A stretch of DNA of 64,000 bases from Anabaena sp. PCC 7108 (GCF_000332135.1 NZ_KB235896.1:3915727-3979726), one strand, 5' to 3'. Counted from the first letter of the stretch, positions 16,619 through 26,764 are shown. Made by a program: numbers and translations. The notes: generated by a model from the sequence alone, not told the origin.

Positions 16619-18625
16619 ATGTCTGTATTTGTTGCTATTGATCAAATCGATAAAGTCTTTGAATTAACTGGTGGCGGTCAATATATCGCCCTCAAAGGCA
16701 TTAATTTAGAAATTAAAAAAGGTGAATTTGTTTCATTAATTGGTCACTCTGGCTGCGGTAAATCAACTCTTTTAAATATGATTGCTGGGTTAGATTTACC
16801 CACAGAAGGTTTAGTCACTCTGGAAGGGCAAAGAATTAAAAAACCTGGGCCAGATAGAATGGTAGTATTTCAAAACTATTCACTTTTACCTTGGCGAACT
16901 GTTAGAGAAAATATCGCCTTAGCGGTAGATTCAGTATTAAATGGAATGCCAGCAGCCGAACGTAAAGCCATAATCGACAGACATATAGATATGGTGGGTT
17001 TACGTCCCCATGCTGATAAACAACCAGGGATGTTATCAGGTGGACAAAAACAACGGGTAGCTATAGCTCGCGCATTGGCAATTCGTCCTAAACTATTACT
17101 ATTAGATGAACCCTTCGGCGCTTTAGATGCACTAACTCGCGGTAATTTGCAAGAGCAATTAATAAAAATTTGCGAAGAAAACGAAGTTACCGCCGTCATG
17201 GTTACACACGACATAGACGAAGCCGTTTTGTTATCTGACAGAATTGTTATGTTAACTAACGGACCAGAATCAAAAATTGGCGATATTTTAGAAGTAGATA
17301 TTCCTCGTCCTCGCAAACGGATGGAAGTTGTAGAACATCCCAGCTACTACATTTTGCGAAGTGAAATGATTTACTTCCTCAACCAACAAAAACGCATCAA
17401 AAAATTAAGGGCAAGAAAAACACCAGCTATTGCTCGTCATGGCTTAGAAAAAGTTAATTTAGAAATCGGTTTCTTACCTCTTACAGCTTGTGCGCCCCTA
17501 GCAATAGCTAAAGAAAAAGGCTTTTTTACAAAACATGGTTTAGATGAAGTTAATTTAGTACGAGAAAGCAACTGGCGCGGTATCGTTGATGGTATTTCCG
17601 GCGGTTATTTAGATGCAGCCCAAATGCCATCAGGAATGCCAATATGGTTATCGTTAGGAGGCAACAAAAACCAACCCTTACCAGTTGTCACCTCCTTAAC
17701 AATGACACGCAACGGTAACGCCATTACCCTAGCAAAGAAATTTTATGAAGAAGGTATATACAGTCTTTCTGACTTCAAAAATTACCTCCTCAAAACCCGT
17801 GAACAAATGCACAGAATGGGGGTAGTACATCCAGCCTCAATGCACAATTTACTTCTGCGTTATTGGTTAGCAGCAGGAGGAATTGATCCTGATGTTGATG
17901 TGGATATGAGAAATATCCCTCCTGCCCAAATGGTAGTAGATTTAAAAGGTGGTACTATTGACGGTTACTGTGTTGGTGAACCTTGGAATTATCGCGCCGC
18001 AGTAGAAGGTTCAGGCTTTACAATTGCCACAGATTTAGAAGTTTGGTTAGGACATCCTGGTAAAGTTTTAGGAGTCAGAGAAGACTGGGCTAATAATTAT
18101 CCAAATACTCATATTGCCTTAACCAAAGCATTATTAGAAGCCTGTAAATATTGTGCTGATCCTCAAAATGCCCAGGAAGTCAGAGAAATCTTAGCAAGTC
18201 GAGAATATGTCAGCACCGACATTGATTTTATCCAAATAGAAGATCCTGATAATCTGAATACTTGCGATTTAGATCATCCCATGCGCGAGTATGCCCATCA
18301 TCAATTTTATTCTGATTCGGCTATCAATCGTCCTAGCAGAACAGAGCAAATTTGGATCATGACACAGTTAGCAAGATGGGGTGAAACTCCCTTCCCTCGT
18401 AACTGGGTAGAAATTGTTGAAAGAGTTTGTCGAGTTGGTGTATTCAGTACCGCAGCGAGAGAATTAGGTTTAGATATTAGCTACACTCGTCAACCCATTC
18501 AATTATTTGATGGTAAACCCTTCAACGCTGATGATCCTTTTGCTTATCTCACCAGTTTAGATATTAAACGTGATTTCTCTGTCGCAGAAGTCGTTCTCGA
18601 TACTCCTAGAAAAATAGCAGCTTAA
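16619..18625 (+). CDS. cmpC: BCT1 ATPase fused to a CmpA-like sensor domain (CmpC)
   Basis: Residues 1-255 form an ABC ATPase with Walker A GHSGCGKST, the signature LSGGQKQRVAIARALA and Walker B LLLLDEPFGALDALT. From about residue 275 to the end there is a second domain related to CmpA itself (LEIGFLPLTACAPLAIAKEKGFF, FNADDPFAYLTSL). This two-part architecture is diagnostic of NrtC/CmpC, in which the C-terminal part is thought to sense substrate in the cytoplasm and inhibit transport. The start is the ATG at 16619. No Shine-Dalgarno sequence is visible because a (CAATCAC)4 repeat fills that position. Confidence 0.9.
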   Translation: MSVFVAIDQIDKVFELTGGGQYIALKGINLEIKKGEFVSLIGHSGCGKSTLLNMIAGLDLPTEGLVTLEGQRIKKPGPDRMVVFQNYSLLPWRTVRENIALAVDSVLNGMPAAERKAIIDRHIDMVGLRPHADKQPGMLSGGQKQRVAIARALAIRPKLLLLDEPFGALDALTRGNLQEQLIKICEENEVTAVMVTHDIDEAVLLSDRIVMLTNGPESKIGDILEVDIPRPRKRMEVVEHPSYYILRSEMIYFLNQQKRIKKLRARKTPAIARHGLEKVNLEIGFLPLTACAPLAIAKEKGFFTKHGLDEVNLVRESNWRGIVDGISGGYLDAAQMPSGMPIWLSLGGNKNQPLPVVTSLTMTRNGNAITLAKKFYEEGIYSLSDFKNYLLKTREQMHRMGVVHPASMHNLLLRYWLAAGGIDPDVDVDMRNIPPAQMVVDLKGGTIDGYCVGEPWNYRAAVEGSGFTIATDLEVWLGHPGKVLGVREDWANNYPNTHIALTKALLEACKYCADPQNAQEVREILASREYVSTDIDFIQIEDPDNLNTCDLDHPMREYAHHQFYSDSAINRPSRTEQIWIMTQLARWGETPFPRNWVEIVERVCRVGVFSTAARELGLDISYTRQPIQLFDGKPFNADDPFAYLTSLDIKRDFSVAEVVLDTPRKIAA

Positions 18626-18634
18626 TTACAAATT

Positions 18635-18784
18635 CTCGTTCCCATACTCCTCGTTCCCATACTCTTCGTTCCCATACTCCTCGTTCCCATACTCTGTATG
18701 GGAATGAATAAAGTAAGGCTCTGCCTTACACAATGATAGAGGCAGAGCCTCTTAATAACATTCCCAGTCTGAGACTGGGAACGA
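18635..18784. repeat. 15-bp tandem repeat plus palindromic repeat element
   Basis: Four copies of CTCGTTCCCATACTC (18635-18694, the third with one change) are followed by an inverted-repeat unit. AGGCTCTGCCT and AGGCAGAGCCT face each other at about 18716-18750, and CCCAGTCTGAGACTGGG (18763-18779) is a near-perfect palindrome followed by AACGAG. The block fills the gap between cmpC and cmpD and could form strong RNA stems within the operon transcript. Confidence 0.7.
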
Positions 18785-18869
18785 GTAAAACAGCCGCTTA
18801 AAATATTCCTTTCTTTTTTTATACCTCTGCCTCTCTGCTTGATAAAAACTCTATCCCCATTCCCAAACA

Positions 18870-19712
18870 ATGCAAAACCGTACCCTAACTACTACCAAAT
18901 CATCTACCAGAATTAATAACCATCAACCATTTTTACAAATTCAAGATGTTTGTAAAGTCTACCCCACTAAAACCGGACCATTTACAGTGCTTGATGGTGT
19001 CAATTTAGAAGTTGAAAAGGGTGAATTTATTTGTGTAATTGGCCACTCTGGTTGTGGTAAGTCAACGTTATTAAATATGGTTTCTGGTTTTAATACTCCT
19101 ACCACGGGAAAGGTATTATTAGAAGGACAAGCTATTACTAAACCTGGACCAGATAGAATGGTGGTTTTTCAAAACTACGCTTTATTACCTTGGCGTACTG
19201 CATTTGAAAATATTTATTTAGCTGTAAATGCAGTTTATCCCACCAAACCAGAAGCAGAAAAACGTGCTATTGTCCGGGAACATTTAGCAATGGTGGGACT
19301 GTCTGATGCAATGGAGAAGAAACCTATGCAAATGTCCGGGGGTATGAGACAGCGGGTTTCTATCGCTCGTGCTTTGGCTATTCGTCCTAAAGTATTGATT
19401 TTAGATGAGCCTTTTGGGGCTTTGGACGCTATCACCAAAGAAGAGTTACAAGAAGAATTGTTGAAAATTTGGAATGAGAACCGCTGCACCGTGTTGATGA
19501 TTACTCATGATATTGATGAGGCTTTATTTTTGGCTGATAAGTTAGTAATGATGACTAATGGACCTCATGCCAAAATTGGGGAAGTGATGGAAATTCCATT
19601 TGGTAGACCACGGGATAGAGCTAGAATTATGGAAGATCCCCAATATTATCAACTCCGTAACTACGCGCTAGACTTCCTATTTAACCGTTTTGCCCATGAT
19701 GATGTCGGTTAG
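18870..19712 (+). CDS. cmpD: BCT1 ATPase (CmpD)
   Basis: This is a 280-residue ABC ATPase without extra domains. It has Walker A GHSGCGKST near residue 57, MSGGMRQRVSIARALA, Walker B VLILDEPFGALDA and the H-loop MITHDIDEA. It closely parallels the ATPase half of CmpC and completes the cmpABCD set. It is separated from cmpC by 244 bp of repeats, an unusually long gap for an ABC operon. Confidence 0.9.
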   Translation: MQNRTLTTTKSSTRINNHQPFLQIQDVCKVYPTKTGPFTVLDGVNLEVEKGEFICVIGHSGCGKSTLLNMVSGFNTPTTGKVLLEGQAITKPGPDRMVVFQNYALLPWRTAFENIYLAVNAVYPTKPEAEKRAIVREHLAMVGLSDAMEKKPMQMSGGMRQRVSIARALAIRPKVLILDEPFGALDAITKEELQEELLKIWNENRCTVLMITHDIDEALFLADKLVMMTNGPHAKIGEVMEIPFGRPRDRARIMEDPQYYQLRNYALDFLFNRFAHDDVG

Positions 19713-20489
19713 TAAAAAAGTTGGCGAACTTAAGTTCGCCTATTTCCTACTACTTCATGTCTAAATAAGAGCTATCATAAATAGAATCTTATACATTGAC
19801 TAACACAGGGAATTTTTCAAAGATGTATAAGTATTTTTCTATATCAAGTATCTAATATTTATTTAATAATTCATGCCTTTGCGTTAATTTTTTAGACCGC
19901 AAAGGCTGTATGCTATTTTTAATCAAACAGTTGAGCCAAGTTCCAGGTCAAACGCCTAAAATTACACAATCTTGCGTGATTGTGTACCAGGTTAGCCAAG
20001 GTTTCACCTTGAGTAAAACCTTAAATCACAATTTATGTAGATTTTGCAAAGCAATTATAAAGCCAGCAAGATATTTTTCTTTTTGCTGTATTTTGTTTTG
20101 AAAGCACAATTAAGCAATACTTGAGGAGCATTTACAAATGAATTTTGAAAACATTAATTCCATAAAACTTAAATATTGTCAACAAATATATTAGATCAAC
20201 ATTAATATATTATCTCCCCCCCCACATAAAACTGCAAAGGCTGTTAATAAACGAGATTTATTTGTAATTTTAACAGCTGAGATTTTCTGGCTTACATCAA
20301 CCAAAATTAGCCAACACTAATATTTTCAACTCATCATAAACTGGGTAACTAAAATTTGCGTTGTTACCGAAGATTCTGATTGCCAAATTATCATGGTTGC
20401 ATTTGAAAAAAGGTATTTTGTTTTGGCTAAATGCTTGTAAGTCAACAGCGAAAAATTTTTTGTCTCCCCACATTATTTATTTCCCTTTC
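19713..20489. promoter_or_regulatory. Long spacer between cmpD and the bicA remnant
   Basis: No gene is seen in 777 bp. From the left it holds: the palindrome GGCGAAC-TTAA-GTTCGCC (19723-19740), a possible weak terminator for cmpD; the 21-bp motif shared with the cmpA upstream region (19851-19871); and a 9-bp stem GCCTTTGCG (19875-19883) with CGCAAAGGC (19898-19906). A weak half-match (GCAAAGGCTG) recurs near 20233. I read it as the promoter and leader region of the former bicA gene, now serving sbtAB. Confidence 0.5.
19723..19740 (+). terminator. Perfect 18-bp palindrome after cmpD
   Basis: GGCGAACTTAAGTTCGCC lies 10 bp after the cmpD stop codon. The T run after it is short (TATTT), so it may be a weak terminator or an RNA-stabilising hairpin. 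Confidence 0.5.
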
Positions 20490-20765
20490 ATGCAAATAAC
20501 CAATACCATTCATTTTCGCAATTTACGCGGCGATATTTTCGATGGTGTCACAGCTACCATTGTCTTTCTACCATTAGCGTTAGCCTTCGGTGTCGCTTCC
20601 GGTGCTGGTGCTGTAGGCGGTCTTTATGGTGCTGTGTGTGCAGGCTTTTTTGCTGCCTGATTTGGTGGTACACCTACCCTCATTTCTGAACCCACAGGTC
20701 CGATGACTGTAGTTATTACTGCTATTATCAGTTCTCTAACAGCACGTGATCCAGAAAATGAGTGA
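20490..20765 (+). pseudogene. 5' remnant of a BicA-type SulP bicarbonate transporter
   Basis: From the ATG at 20490 the frame gives MQITNTIHFRNLRGDIFDGV and then hydrophobic SulP sequence (FLPLALAFGVASGAGAVGGL), which is the BicA N-terminus as I recall it. A TGA at 20658-20660 interrupts it. In the same phase it continues FGGTPTLISEPTGPMTVVIT to TARDPEN, where BicA homology ends at about 20760, and it stops at 20763-20765. Only about 90 of the roughly 560 residues remain. It is preceded by in-frame codons from 20361 that do not look like SulP sequence. The gene is dead unless the stop is read through. Confidence 0.75.
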
Positions 20766-20844
20766 AGCACCTCACTCTTACTTTTTTTAACTCTTTAAAG
20801 TTCATTTATTACAATACTCCTCATTCGGGGAGAAGGAGGCATTC

Positions 20845-21954
20845 GTGGATTTTTTGTCCTTATTTTTCACGGACTTTGTTAAGCAGTTGCAGTCCCCAAC
20901 ACTCGGCTTTTTGATTGGTGGGATGATCATTGCTGCCCTTGGTACCGAATTAGTAATTCCAGAGGCTGTTTGTACGATCATCGTCTTCATGCTGCTTACC
21001 AAAATCGGTCTGACCGGTGGAATTGCGATCCGTAATTCCAATCTGACGGAGGTATTGTTACCCGCATTGTTTTCTGTAGTCACAGGGGTTGTGATTGTAT
21101 TCATTGCCCGCTATACATTGGCCAAGCTGCCGAAGGTTAAAACAGTGGATGCGATCGCCACTGGGGGGTTGTTTGGTGCGGTGAGTGGCTCTACTATGGC
21201 TGCTGCCCTAACACTACTGGAAGAACAAAAGATCCAATACGAAGCATGGGCTGGCGCACTCTATCCCTTCATGGATATCCCAGCACTCGTAACTGCGATT
21301 GTCATAGCCAACATTTATCTCAATAAGAAGAAGCGTAAAGAAGCAAACGACTCTACCATGCAGGAGGCTTTCAGCAAGCAGCCCGTTGCGGCTGGTGATT
21401 ATCCTAGCACTCGGCAGGAGTATCTCAGTAAGCAGAAAGATCCTGGGGATAATCGGGTCAAGATATGGCCGATCATCGAAGAAAGCCTCCGGGGTCCGGC
21501 CTTATCGGCAATGTTGTTAGGCCTCGCTCTTGGCCTATTTACCAGACCAGAAAGTGTCTATGAAAGCTTCTACTCTCCCGCCTTTCGTGGTTTGCTTTCG
21601 ATCCTGATGCTGGTCATGGGTATGGAGGCTTGGTCAAGGATTGGCGAACTGCGTAAGGTCGCCCAGTGGTACGTTGTGTATAGTGTGATCGCACCATTTA
21701 TACATGGGTCAATCGCCTTCGGTCTAGGTATGATTGCCCACTACGCCACGGGATTCAGCATGGGCGGTGTCGTTATCCTGGCTGTCATCGCTTCCTCTAG
21801 TTCAGACATCTCAGGTCCGCCCACGTTGCGAGCCGGTATCCCGTCCGCCAATCCATCCGCCTATATAGGTGCGTCCACAGCGGTCGGTACGCCAATTGCG
21901 ATTGGTGTGTGTATACCTTTCTTTATCGGTCTTGCCCAAGCGATAGGCGGCTAA
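20845..21954 (+). CDS. sbtA: Na+-dependent bicarbonate symporter (SbtA)
   Basis: SbtA imports HCO3- with Na+ across the cytoplasmic membrane and has high affinity. The 369-residue protein has two inverted five-helix halves joined by a hydrophilic loop (around residues 155-210). It starts MDFLSLFFTDFVKQLQSPTL, and motifs such as GGLFGAVSGSTMAAAL and SSSSDISGPPTLRAGIP match SbtA. The start is GTG at 20845 with AGAAGGAGG 5 bp upstream. Codon use and G+C content are clearly higher than in neighbouring genes (third positions rich in C and G), pointing to transfer from another cyanobacterium. sbtB follows. Confidence 0.95.
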   Translation: MDFLSLFFTDFVKQLQSPTLGFLIGGMIIAALGTELVIPEAVCTIIVFMLLTKIGLTGGIAIRNSNLTEVLLPALFSVVTGVVIVFIARYTLAKLPKVKTVDAIATGGLFGAVSGSTMAAALTLLEEQKIQYEAWAGALYPFMDIPALVTAIVIANIYLNKKKRKEANDSTMQEAFSKQPVAAGDYPSTRQEYLSKQKDPGDNRVKIWPIIEESLRGPALSAMLLGLALGLFTRPESVYESFYSPAFRGLLSILMLVMGMEAWSRIGELRKVAQWYVVYSVIAPFIHGSIAFGLGMIAHYATGFSMGGVVILAVIASSSSDISGPPTLRAGIPSANPSAYIGASTAVGTPIAIGVCIPFFIGLAQAIGG

Positions 21955-22027
21955 TCCCAGAAGGTTCGTGGTCTGTTGGCGCTCCTTGAACCGGCAGACT
22001 AAGCAACTTAGTATTGGGTTTGAATAA

Positions 22028-22405
<378 letters not shown>

Positions 22406-22424
22406 GTCGAAACGACGCAGATTT

Positions 22425-22454
22425 AAAAAGCCGGGGCATGACCCCGGCTTTTTT
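22425..22454 (+). terminator. Strong rho-independent terminator of sbtAB
   Basis: AAAAAGCCGGGG (22425-22436), a CATG loop and ACCCCGGCTTTTTT form a long GC-rich stem followed by T residues, 20 bp after the sbtB stop. It marks the right edge of the G+C-rich block. Confidence 0.92.
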
Positions 22455-23085
22455 GTGGTCGTTACTCAAAAGGTTAAATGATATCAACCACAGAAGTTAA
22501 CAGATAATAGAAATAAGTACCTGAGCAAAATTAATTGAATATTTTCGGAACAAATAAAAATCCCTATAGTGCTTATCTGTTCCCTGTTCCCTGTTCCCTC
22601 TCCTAAATGTACAATTTATTTTGCACGACTACTTATAGGAATCATATTTGATTCTTGAAAAACGCTCCTTACACTTCCCCTGTTCCCTCTCTACAGAGAT
22701 AATTTCAAAAATCAAATACCAGTCCTATAGATGTTGAAGACTTAAATTATAAGTGAGACTAATAATTTCAAAAAATGGTTAGAAAATTTAGGCGTTTTGA
22801 GTTTGTTACCTCCTCATCATTTGATGGTAGACCGTAAGGAAGCACTCAAGCAAGCAGTAGCTTTAGTTGATAGTTTTGCTAAACCGATTGATACCTCAAT
22901 TTCCTAACCACTAATATCATAAATAACAAGACCTCAGCATTGCTAAAGAATTCCAGGTTATTGTCTTTTATATGCTATAAGACATACAGAAGAGTTGATC
23001 ACTTCACCCAACTTTAAGATTAAAATTCTAGCAAGGTCGAAAGACATGGAGAATCCAGACATCTAAACTACAAAAGGTACGTCCC
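22455..23085. other. Spacer after sbtB with a small coding remnant
   Basis: It contains a short TTCCCTG heptamer repeat (about 22578-22600). There is also an open frame without a start codon at 22746-22907 (ISETNNFKKWLENLGVLSLL..., ending at TAA 22905) that reads like the C-terminus of a lost gene. I cannot name its family. The rest holds no visible feature. Confidence 0.4.
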
Positions 23086-23961
23086 ATGAATCCCCGCGCA
23101 CTGCTGTTAGTAAATCGTCATTCCCGTCAAGGACAAGAACGCCTCTTGGAAGCTATTCATTGTTTGGAGACGCTTGGTTTTCATGTAATTCAAGAATCTA
23201 CAGAAAACCCAAAAAATTTAGGTGATATTATCCGTCGTTACCAACAGGAAATTGATTTGGTAATTGTTGGTGGTGGTGATGGTACTCTTAATGCTGCTGT
23301 AGATGCTATCTTTGATACTCAATTACCTTTGGGGATTTTACCTTTGGGAACTGCTAATGATTTGGCTAGAACTTTAGGAATTCCTAACTCTTTACCGGAA
23401 GCTTGTCAAATTATTGCCGGTGGGCAGTTGCGACGAATTGATTTAGGTTGGGTAAATGGTAAGTATTTTTTTAATGTTGCTAGTTTGGGTTTGAGTGTAA
23501 AAATTACTCAACAATTAACTAAAGAAGTAAAACGGCGCTGGGGAATATTTGCCTATGCTGCTATTGCATTGCAAGTAATTTGGAAATCCCGTCCTTTTAG
23601 TGCAGAAATTCGCATCAATAACCAATCAGTTCACGTCAAGACTGTACAAATTGCTGTAGGCAATGGTCGCTATTATGGTGGTGGTATGGCTGTATTTCAT
23701 GATGCTATGATAGATGACCAAAGACTGGATCTTTATAGTTTAGAAGTTAAGCATTGGTGGGAAATCATACCTTTACTGCCGTCAATGCGCCAAGGCAGAC
23801 ATATACATTGGCAGAATGTCCGCGCTATACAAGGGCAGGAAATTGAAGTATACACTCGTAAACCTCGCCCTATAAATACAGATGGTGAAATAACTACACA
23901 TACTCCCGCTGTGTTTCGTGTGATTCCTAAAGCTATAGGTGTTTTGGTGCCACGACTATAA
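23086..23961 (+). CDS. Lipid kinase of the diacylglycerol kinase/YegS family
   Basis: The 291-residue protein has the DAG-kinase catalytic fold: LLVNRHSRQG near the start, VIVGGGDGTLNAAVDAI (nucleotide-binding GGGDGT, about residues 63-79) and LPLGTANDLARTLGIP. The second beta domain includes GNGRYYGGGM. Members phosphorylate diacylglycerol, sphingosine or related lipids, and the exact lipid cannot be told. It is followed after 39 bp by an ExoD-like gene, possibly in one transcript. Confidence 0.9.
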   Translation: MNPRALLLVNRHSRQGQERLLEAIHCLETLGFHVIQESTENPKNLGDIIRRYQQEIDLVIVGGGDGTLNAAVDAIFDTQLPLGILPLGTANDLARTLGIPNSLPEACQIIAGGQLRRIDLGWVNGKYFFNVASLGLSVKITQQLTKEVKRRWGIFAYAAIALQVIWKSRPFSAEIRINNQSVHVKTVQIAVGNGRYYGGGMAVFHDAMIDDQRLDLYSLEVKHWWEIIPLLPSMRQGRHIHWQNVRAIQGQEIEVYTRKPRPINTDGEITTHTPAVFRVIPKAIGVLVPRL

Positions 23962-24000
23962 TCTATCTATGTGCGGACATTCCTATCACCTGGCAACAAA

Positions 24001-24612
24001 ATGCATTTGAGATTTTCTCAAGACATTAAGTCTTTACTCCAACGTTTAGCCCAACAGCCACTGACTCTAGGTCATATTCTGACGGAAACTTCCGAACGGG
24101 GTTTTAGCTTAGTTATTGCATTATTAGTTTTGCCGTTTTTGTTTCCGATGCCACCAGGGCTGACTGGACCATTTGGTGGTGCTTGCTTAATATTATCATT
24201 GCAAATGGTGTTAGGTAGGCGATCGCCCTGGTTGCCCAGAAAAATCGCTAACTACCAGTTTCCTCGCGCCTTTGCTCAGATTATCTTAAAAAATTTGCAT
24301 CTGGTAACTAGGATATTAGAGAAAATTGCCCGTCCCCGATTGGCAAGAATAGCAAATCATCCTTGGACTTGGCAATTAAATGGGCTTTGTATCTCTTGGT
24401 TGACGATATTGCTAATTTTACCCATTCCTTTTACCAATCCTATCCCCACTGTCAGCATATTACTTTTGGTAGCTGCCACTATTGAGTCTGACGGTTTACT
24501 GATGTCTATTAGCTATATTTTTACAGCCTTGACTACCTTGTTATTTGGGTTTATTGGTTATGCACTGTGGTTAGCCCCCAATTTGCTACCTAGGATTTTT
24601 GCGCCTAGCTAA
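24001..24612 (+). CDS. ExoD family membrane protein
   Basis: The 203-residue protein matches ExoD (exopolysaccharide synthesis, ExoD): an N-terminal helical part (LTLGHILTETSERGFSLVIALLVLPFLFP), the PGLTGPFGGACLILSLQMVLG segment and four or five hydrophobic helices. The ATG at 24001 is preferred; an in-frame GTG at 23971 is possible. Its molecular role is unclear in all organisms I know of. It lies in the inner membrane and shares orientation with the lipid kinase. Confidence 0.85.
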   Translation: MHLRFSQDIKSLLQRLAQQPLTLGHILTETSERGFSLVIALLVLPFLFPMPPGLTGPFGGACLILSLQMVLGRRSPWLPRKIANYQFPRAFAQIILKNLHLVTRILEKIARPRLARIANHPWTWQLNGLCISWLTILLILPIPFTNPIPTVSILLLVAATIESDGLLMSISYIFTALTTLLFGFIGYALWLAPNLLPRIFAPS

Positions 24613-25479
24613 TGTCAGTGAATCACATAGCTCTAGATAAATGAAGTTTGTTACAAAAATACATACTATTATTGGTTGTAATTTGTTAATATGAGGTACT
24701 CAGGATAAAAACTGAGGAAAAGTAAATCAAGCCAAAAATCTTGATTTTTCGTCTCTATTCGGAAAAATTCTGCTTGTTAGAAAACTTTTCTGAATCAGAA
24801 AAATTCATAATTAAGCAATCTAAAAATTGCTAAAATAAAACCCCCAACTAAAAGCTGAGGGATATAATCTAAATTAAGGTGCATCTACTATTTTCTTATC
24901 CATCTGAGTTCTGACCATATCCGGAAGATTTCGGTTAGTCAAACAATTTATTGTATAGAACTTAGAAAAATGTTGAGTTAAACCCCCAGTTTCCACTCTG
25001 AGGGCAGTTAGTCAATTAAGGTATATATCCTTCCGTCTGTGTTTTGGCTTAATCAGGATGAATTGAAGAGAGAGTCTCTCAAATGTGTAAATTAACCCTA
25101 CGCTGGTTGGGAAACTTAAATTTTTCCTGAGTCCGCGTAGGTTAATCGCATTTATATCGCCTTTTTCTAGATGCAAGATGTGAGTACAAAATAGACATCT
25201 CTGGAAAAGTAGAGACGTTTCATGGAAAGTCTCTACAACCTATCTTCCGCACCCTCAACTGTCACAATCGGTTTTTACTCTTTTTTGTGATGATATGAGG
25301 ATGTATTGTATACCACATCTCAATGAATTAACGGATACATGATGTCGATAAGGCATAATTTATATCCAAAAATCAAGAGAGAATTAAGTGATAATACTAT
25401 GTGACACCCCAGGGTGCGGAATGTGGGCTACAAGGGTTCTCGGAAACGCATATTTAATTTTCACTCCTATGTTTAATGA
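24613..25479. other. Gene-free region with repeats and a MITE
   Basis: There is no coding sequence in 867 bp. Two similar hairpin-bearing segments (AACCCCCA ... GAGGG ... AATTAAGGT) occur at 24838-24880 and 24981-25023. An inverted-repeat element lies at 25244-25422. The spacing is suggestive of small RNA genes but I have no family match. Confidence 0.4.
25244..25422. mobile_element. MITE-like element with imperfect 23-bp terminal inverted repeats
   Basis: CTTCCGCACCCTCAAC-TGTCACA (25244-25266) is repeated in inverse at 25400-25422 with about 18 of 23 matches. The 179-bp unit encodes nothing. The ends resemble those of DDE transposons, so it is probably a non-autonomous derivative. It lies between exoD-like and aroB. 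Confidence 0.55.
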
Positions 25480-26574
25480 TTATTGGATTTTCTGCAATAC
25501 TTGCCGAATATGATCTGATGTCACCTCGTCAGTAACTTTCACTTCACCAATTTGGCTTGGTAAAACAAAGCGCACTTTACCGGATTTGACTTTTTTATCT
25601 AATTGCAAAGCATCAATAATCGCCTCAATATCTAAACCTGCTGGTAATTGTGTTGGTAAACCAGATTTTTTAATTAAGGCATTTTGACGTTCTGTGTCTG
25701 TTTGTGACCACAACCCCAATTTTACGGCAATTTCCCCAGCTGCTACCATACCAATTCCCACAGCTTCACCGTGTTTTAACAGACGATACCCTGTCAAGCT
25801 TTCTACAGCATGGCCGATAGTGTGACCATAGTTAAGAATTGCCCGTAATCCAGATTCTTTTTCATCATTGCTGACAACATCTGCTTTCGCTTGACAAGAA
25901 TGGGTTATTATGTAATTTATCAGGTCGGATTTTACATAGCGGAGTTGGTCAAGGTGTTTACTCGCTTCCAATTGGGTAAATAATTCAGCGTTCCAAATTA
26001 CGCCGTACTTGATTACCTCCGCCATTCCCGCCCGAAACTCTCCTGCTGGCAGAGTTTTTAAGACCTCTGGGTCAATGACAACTAGGCGCGGTTGATGAAA
26101 TGCGCCAATTAAGTTTTTACCATGGGGATGATTTACGCCGGTTTTACCACCAATTGCTGAATCTACCATTGCTAAGAGACTGGTAGGAACTTGGACAACA
26201 TTAATTCCCCTTAACCATGTAGCAGCTGCAAACCCAGTCATATCACCAACAACGCCTCCTCCCAAAGCCACCATTGTAGAGGAACGTTCTAGGCGATTTT
26301 CGAGGGCGATATCATAGATTTTTTGAATAGAGTTAAGAGTTTTATAGCGTTCTCCTGGCGGCAGGTTGTAACTTGTGACTTCAAAGCCGGCATTTTTCAG
26401 AGATGCGATCGCTCTTTCACCATAATATTTAAATATCATCGGGTTAGAAACCAGCAAAACTTTGTTACCTAGCTGCAAGCTGGCCATCTGTTCACCTAGT
26501 TTATCTAAACTCCCCGGTGCAACAGTTATCTCATAAGAATTGTCTGGTATATCTACTTTAATTACAGAAGTCAT
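25480..26574 (-). CDS. aroB: 3-dehydroquinate synthase
   Basis: AroB makes 3-dehydroquinate from DAHP in the shikimate pathway, using NAD+ and a divalent metal. The 364-residue product has the family's usual length and motifs: [45 protein letters not shown], and the metal-binding histidines in [12 protein letters not shown] and [11 protein letters not shown]. It starts at an ATG and stands alone between a repeat-rich spacer and petL. Confidence 0.97.
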   Translation of the reverse strand: MTSVIKVDIPDNSYEITVAPGSLDKLGEQMASLQLGNKVLLVSNPMIFKYYGERAIASLKNAGFEVTSYNLPPGERYKTLNSIQKIYDIALENRLERSSTMVALGGGVVGDMTGFAAATWLRGINVVQVPTSLLAMVDSAIGGKTGVNHPHGKNLIGAFHQPRLVVIDPEVLKTLPAGEFRAGMAEVIKYGVIWNAELFTQLEASKHLDQLRYVKSDLINYIITHSCQAKADVVSNDEKESGLRAILNYGHTIGHAVESLTGYRLLKHGEAVGIGMVAAGEIAVKLGLWSQTDTERQNALIKKSGLPTQLPAGLDIEAIIDALQLDKKVKSGKVRFVLPSQIGEVKVTDEVTSDHIRQVLQKIQ

Positions 26575-26665
26575 TCAAAAACCCCAATATAATCACTCGT
26601 CCGCGTATTTTACCGCAGTTTGGCGACTGGGGACTCTTTACTGGAGACTGAGAAAGAATTCTTGT

Positions 26666-26720
26666 GAATTAGGAATTAGGAATTACGAATTACGAATTAC
26701 GAATTACGAATTACGAATTA
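26666..26720. repeat. Heptanucleotide repeat (GAATTAC)n
   Basis: About eight units of GAATTAG/GAATTAC run between aroB and petL. This is the STRR type of repeat typical of heterocystous cyanobacteria. The same unit recurs at 41004-41108 (other strand) and 52180-52206. Confidence 0.9.
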
Positions 26721-26764
26721 TTAATGATTCAATATAAATAAGTAACTAATGTGGAGAAACACAA

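Noticed and set aside
18622-18870. Minus-strand open frame with MGTRS repeats
   Set aside because: It only translates the 15-bp tandem repeat and the palindromic element between cmpC and cmpD.
14285-19712. Nitrate transporter nrtABCD
   Set aside because: The families are very close, but the HPEE segment, the [14 protein letters not shown] and FSTGDPWP blocks of the binding protein, the absence of nirA or narB, and the bicA/sbtAB neighbours fit the bicarbonate transporter better.
19910-20101. 63-codon frame in the cmpD-bicA spacer
   Set aside because: It overlaps the hairpin leader region and lacks protein-like features; better read as untranslated leader.
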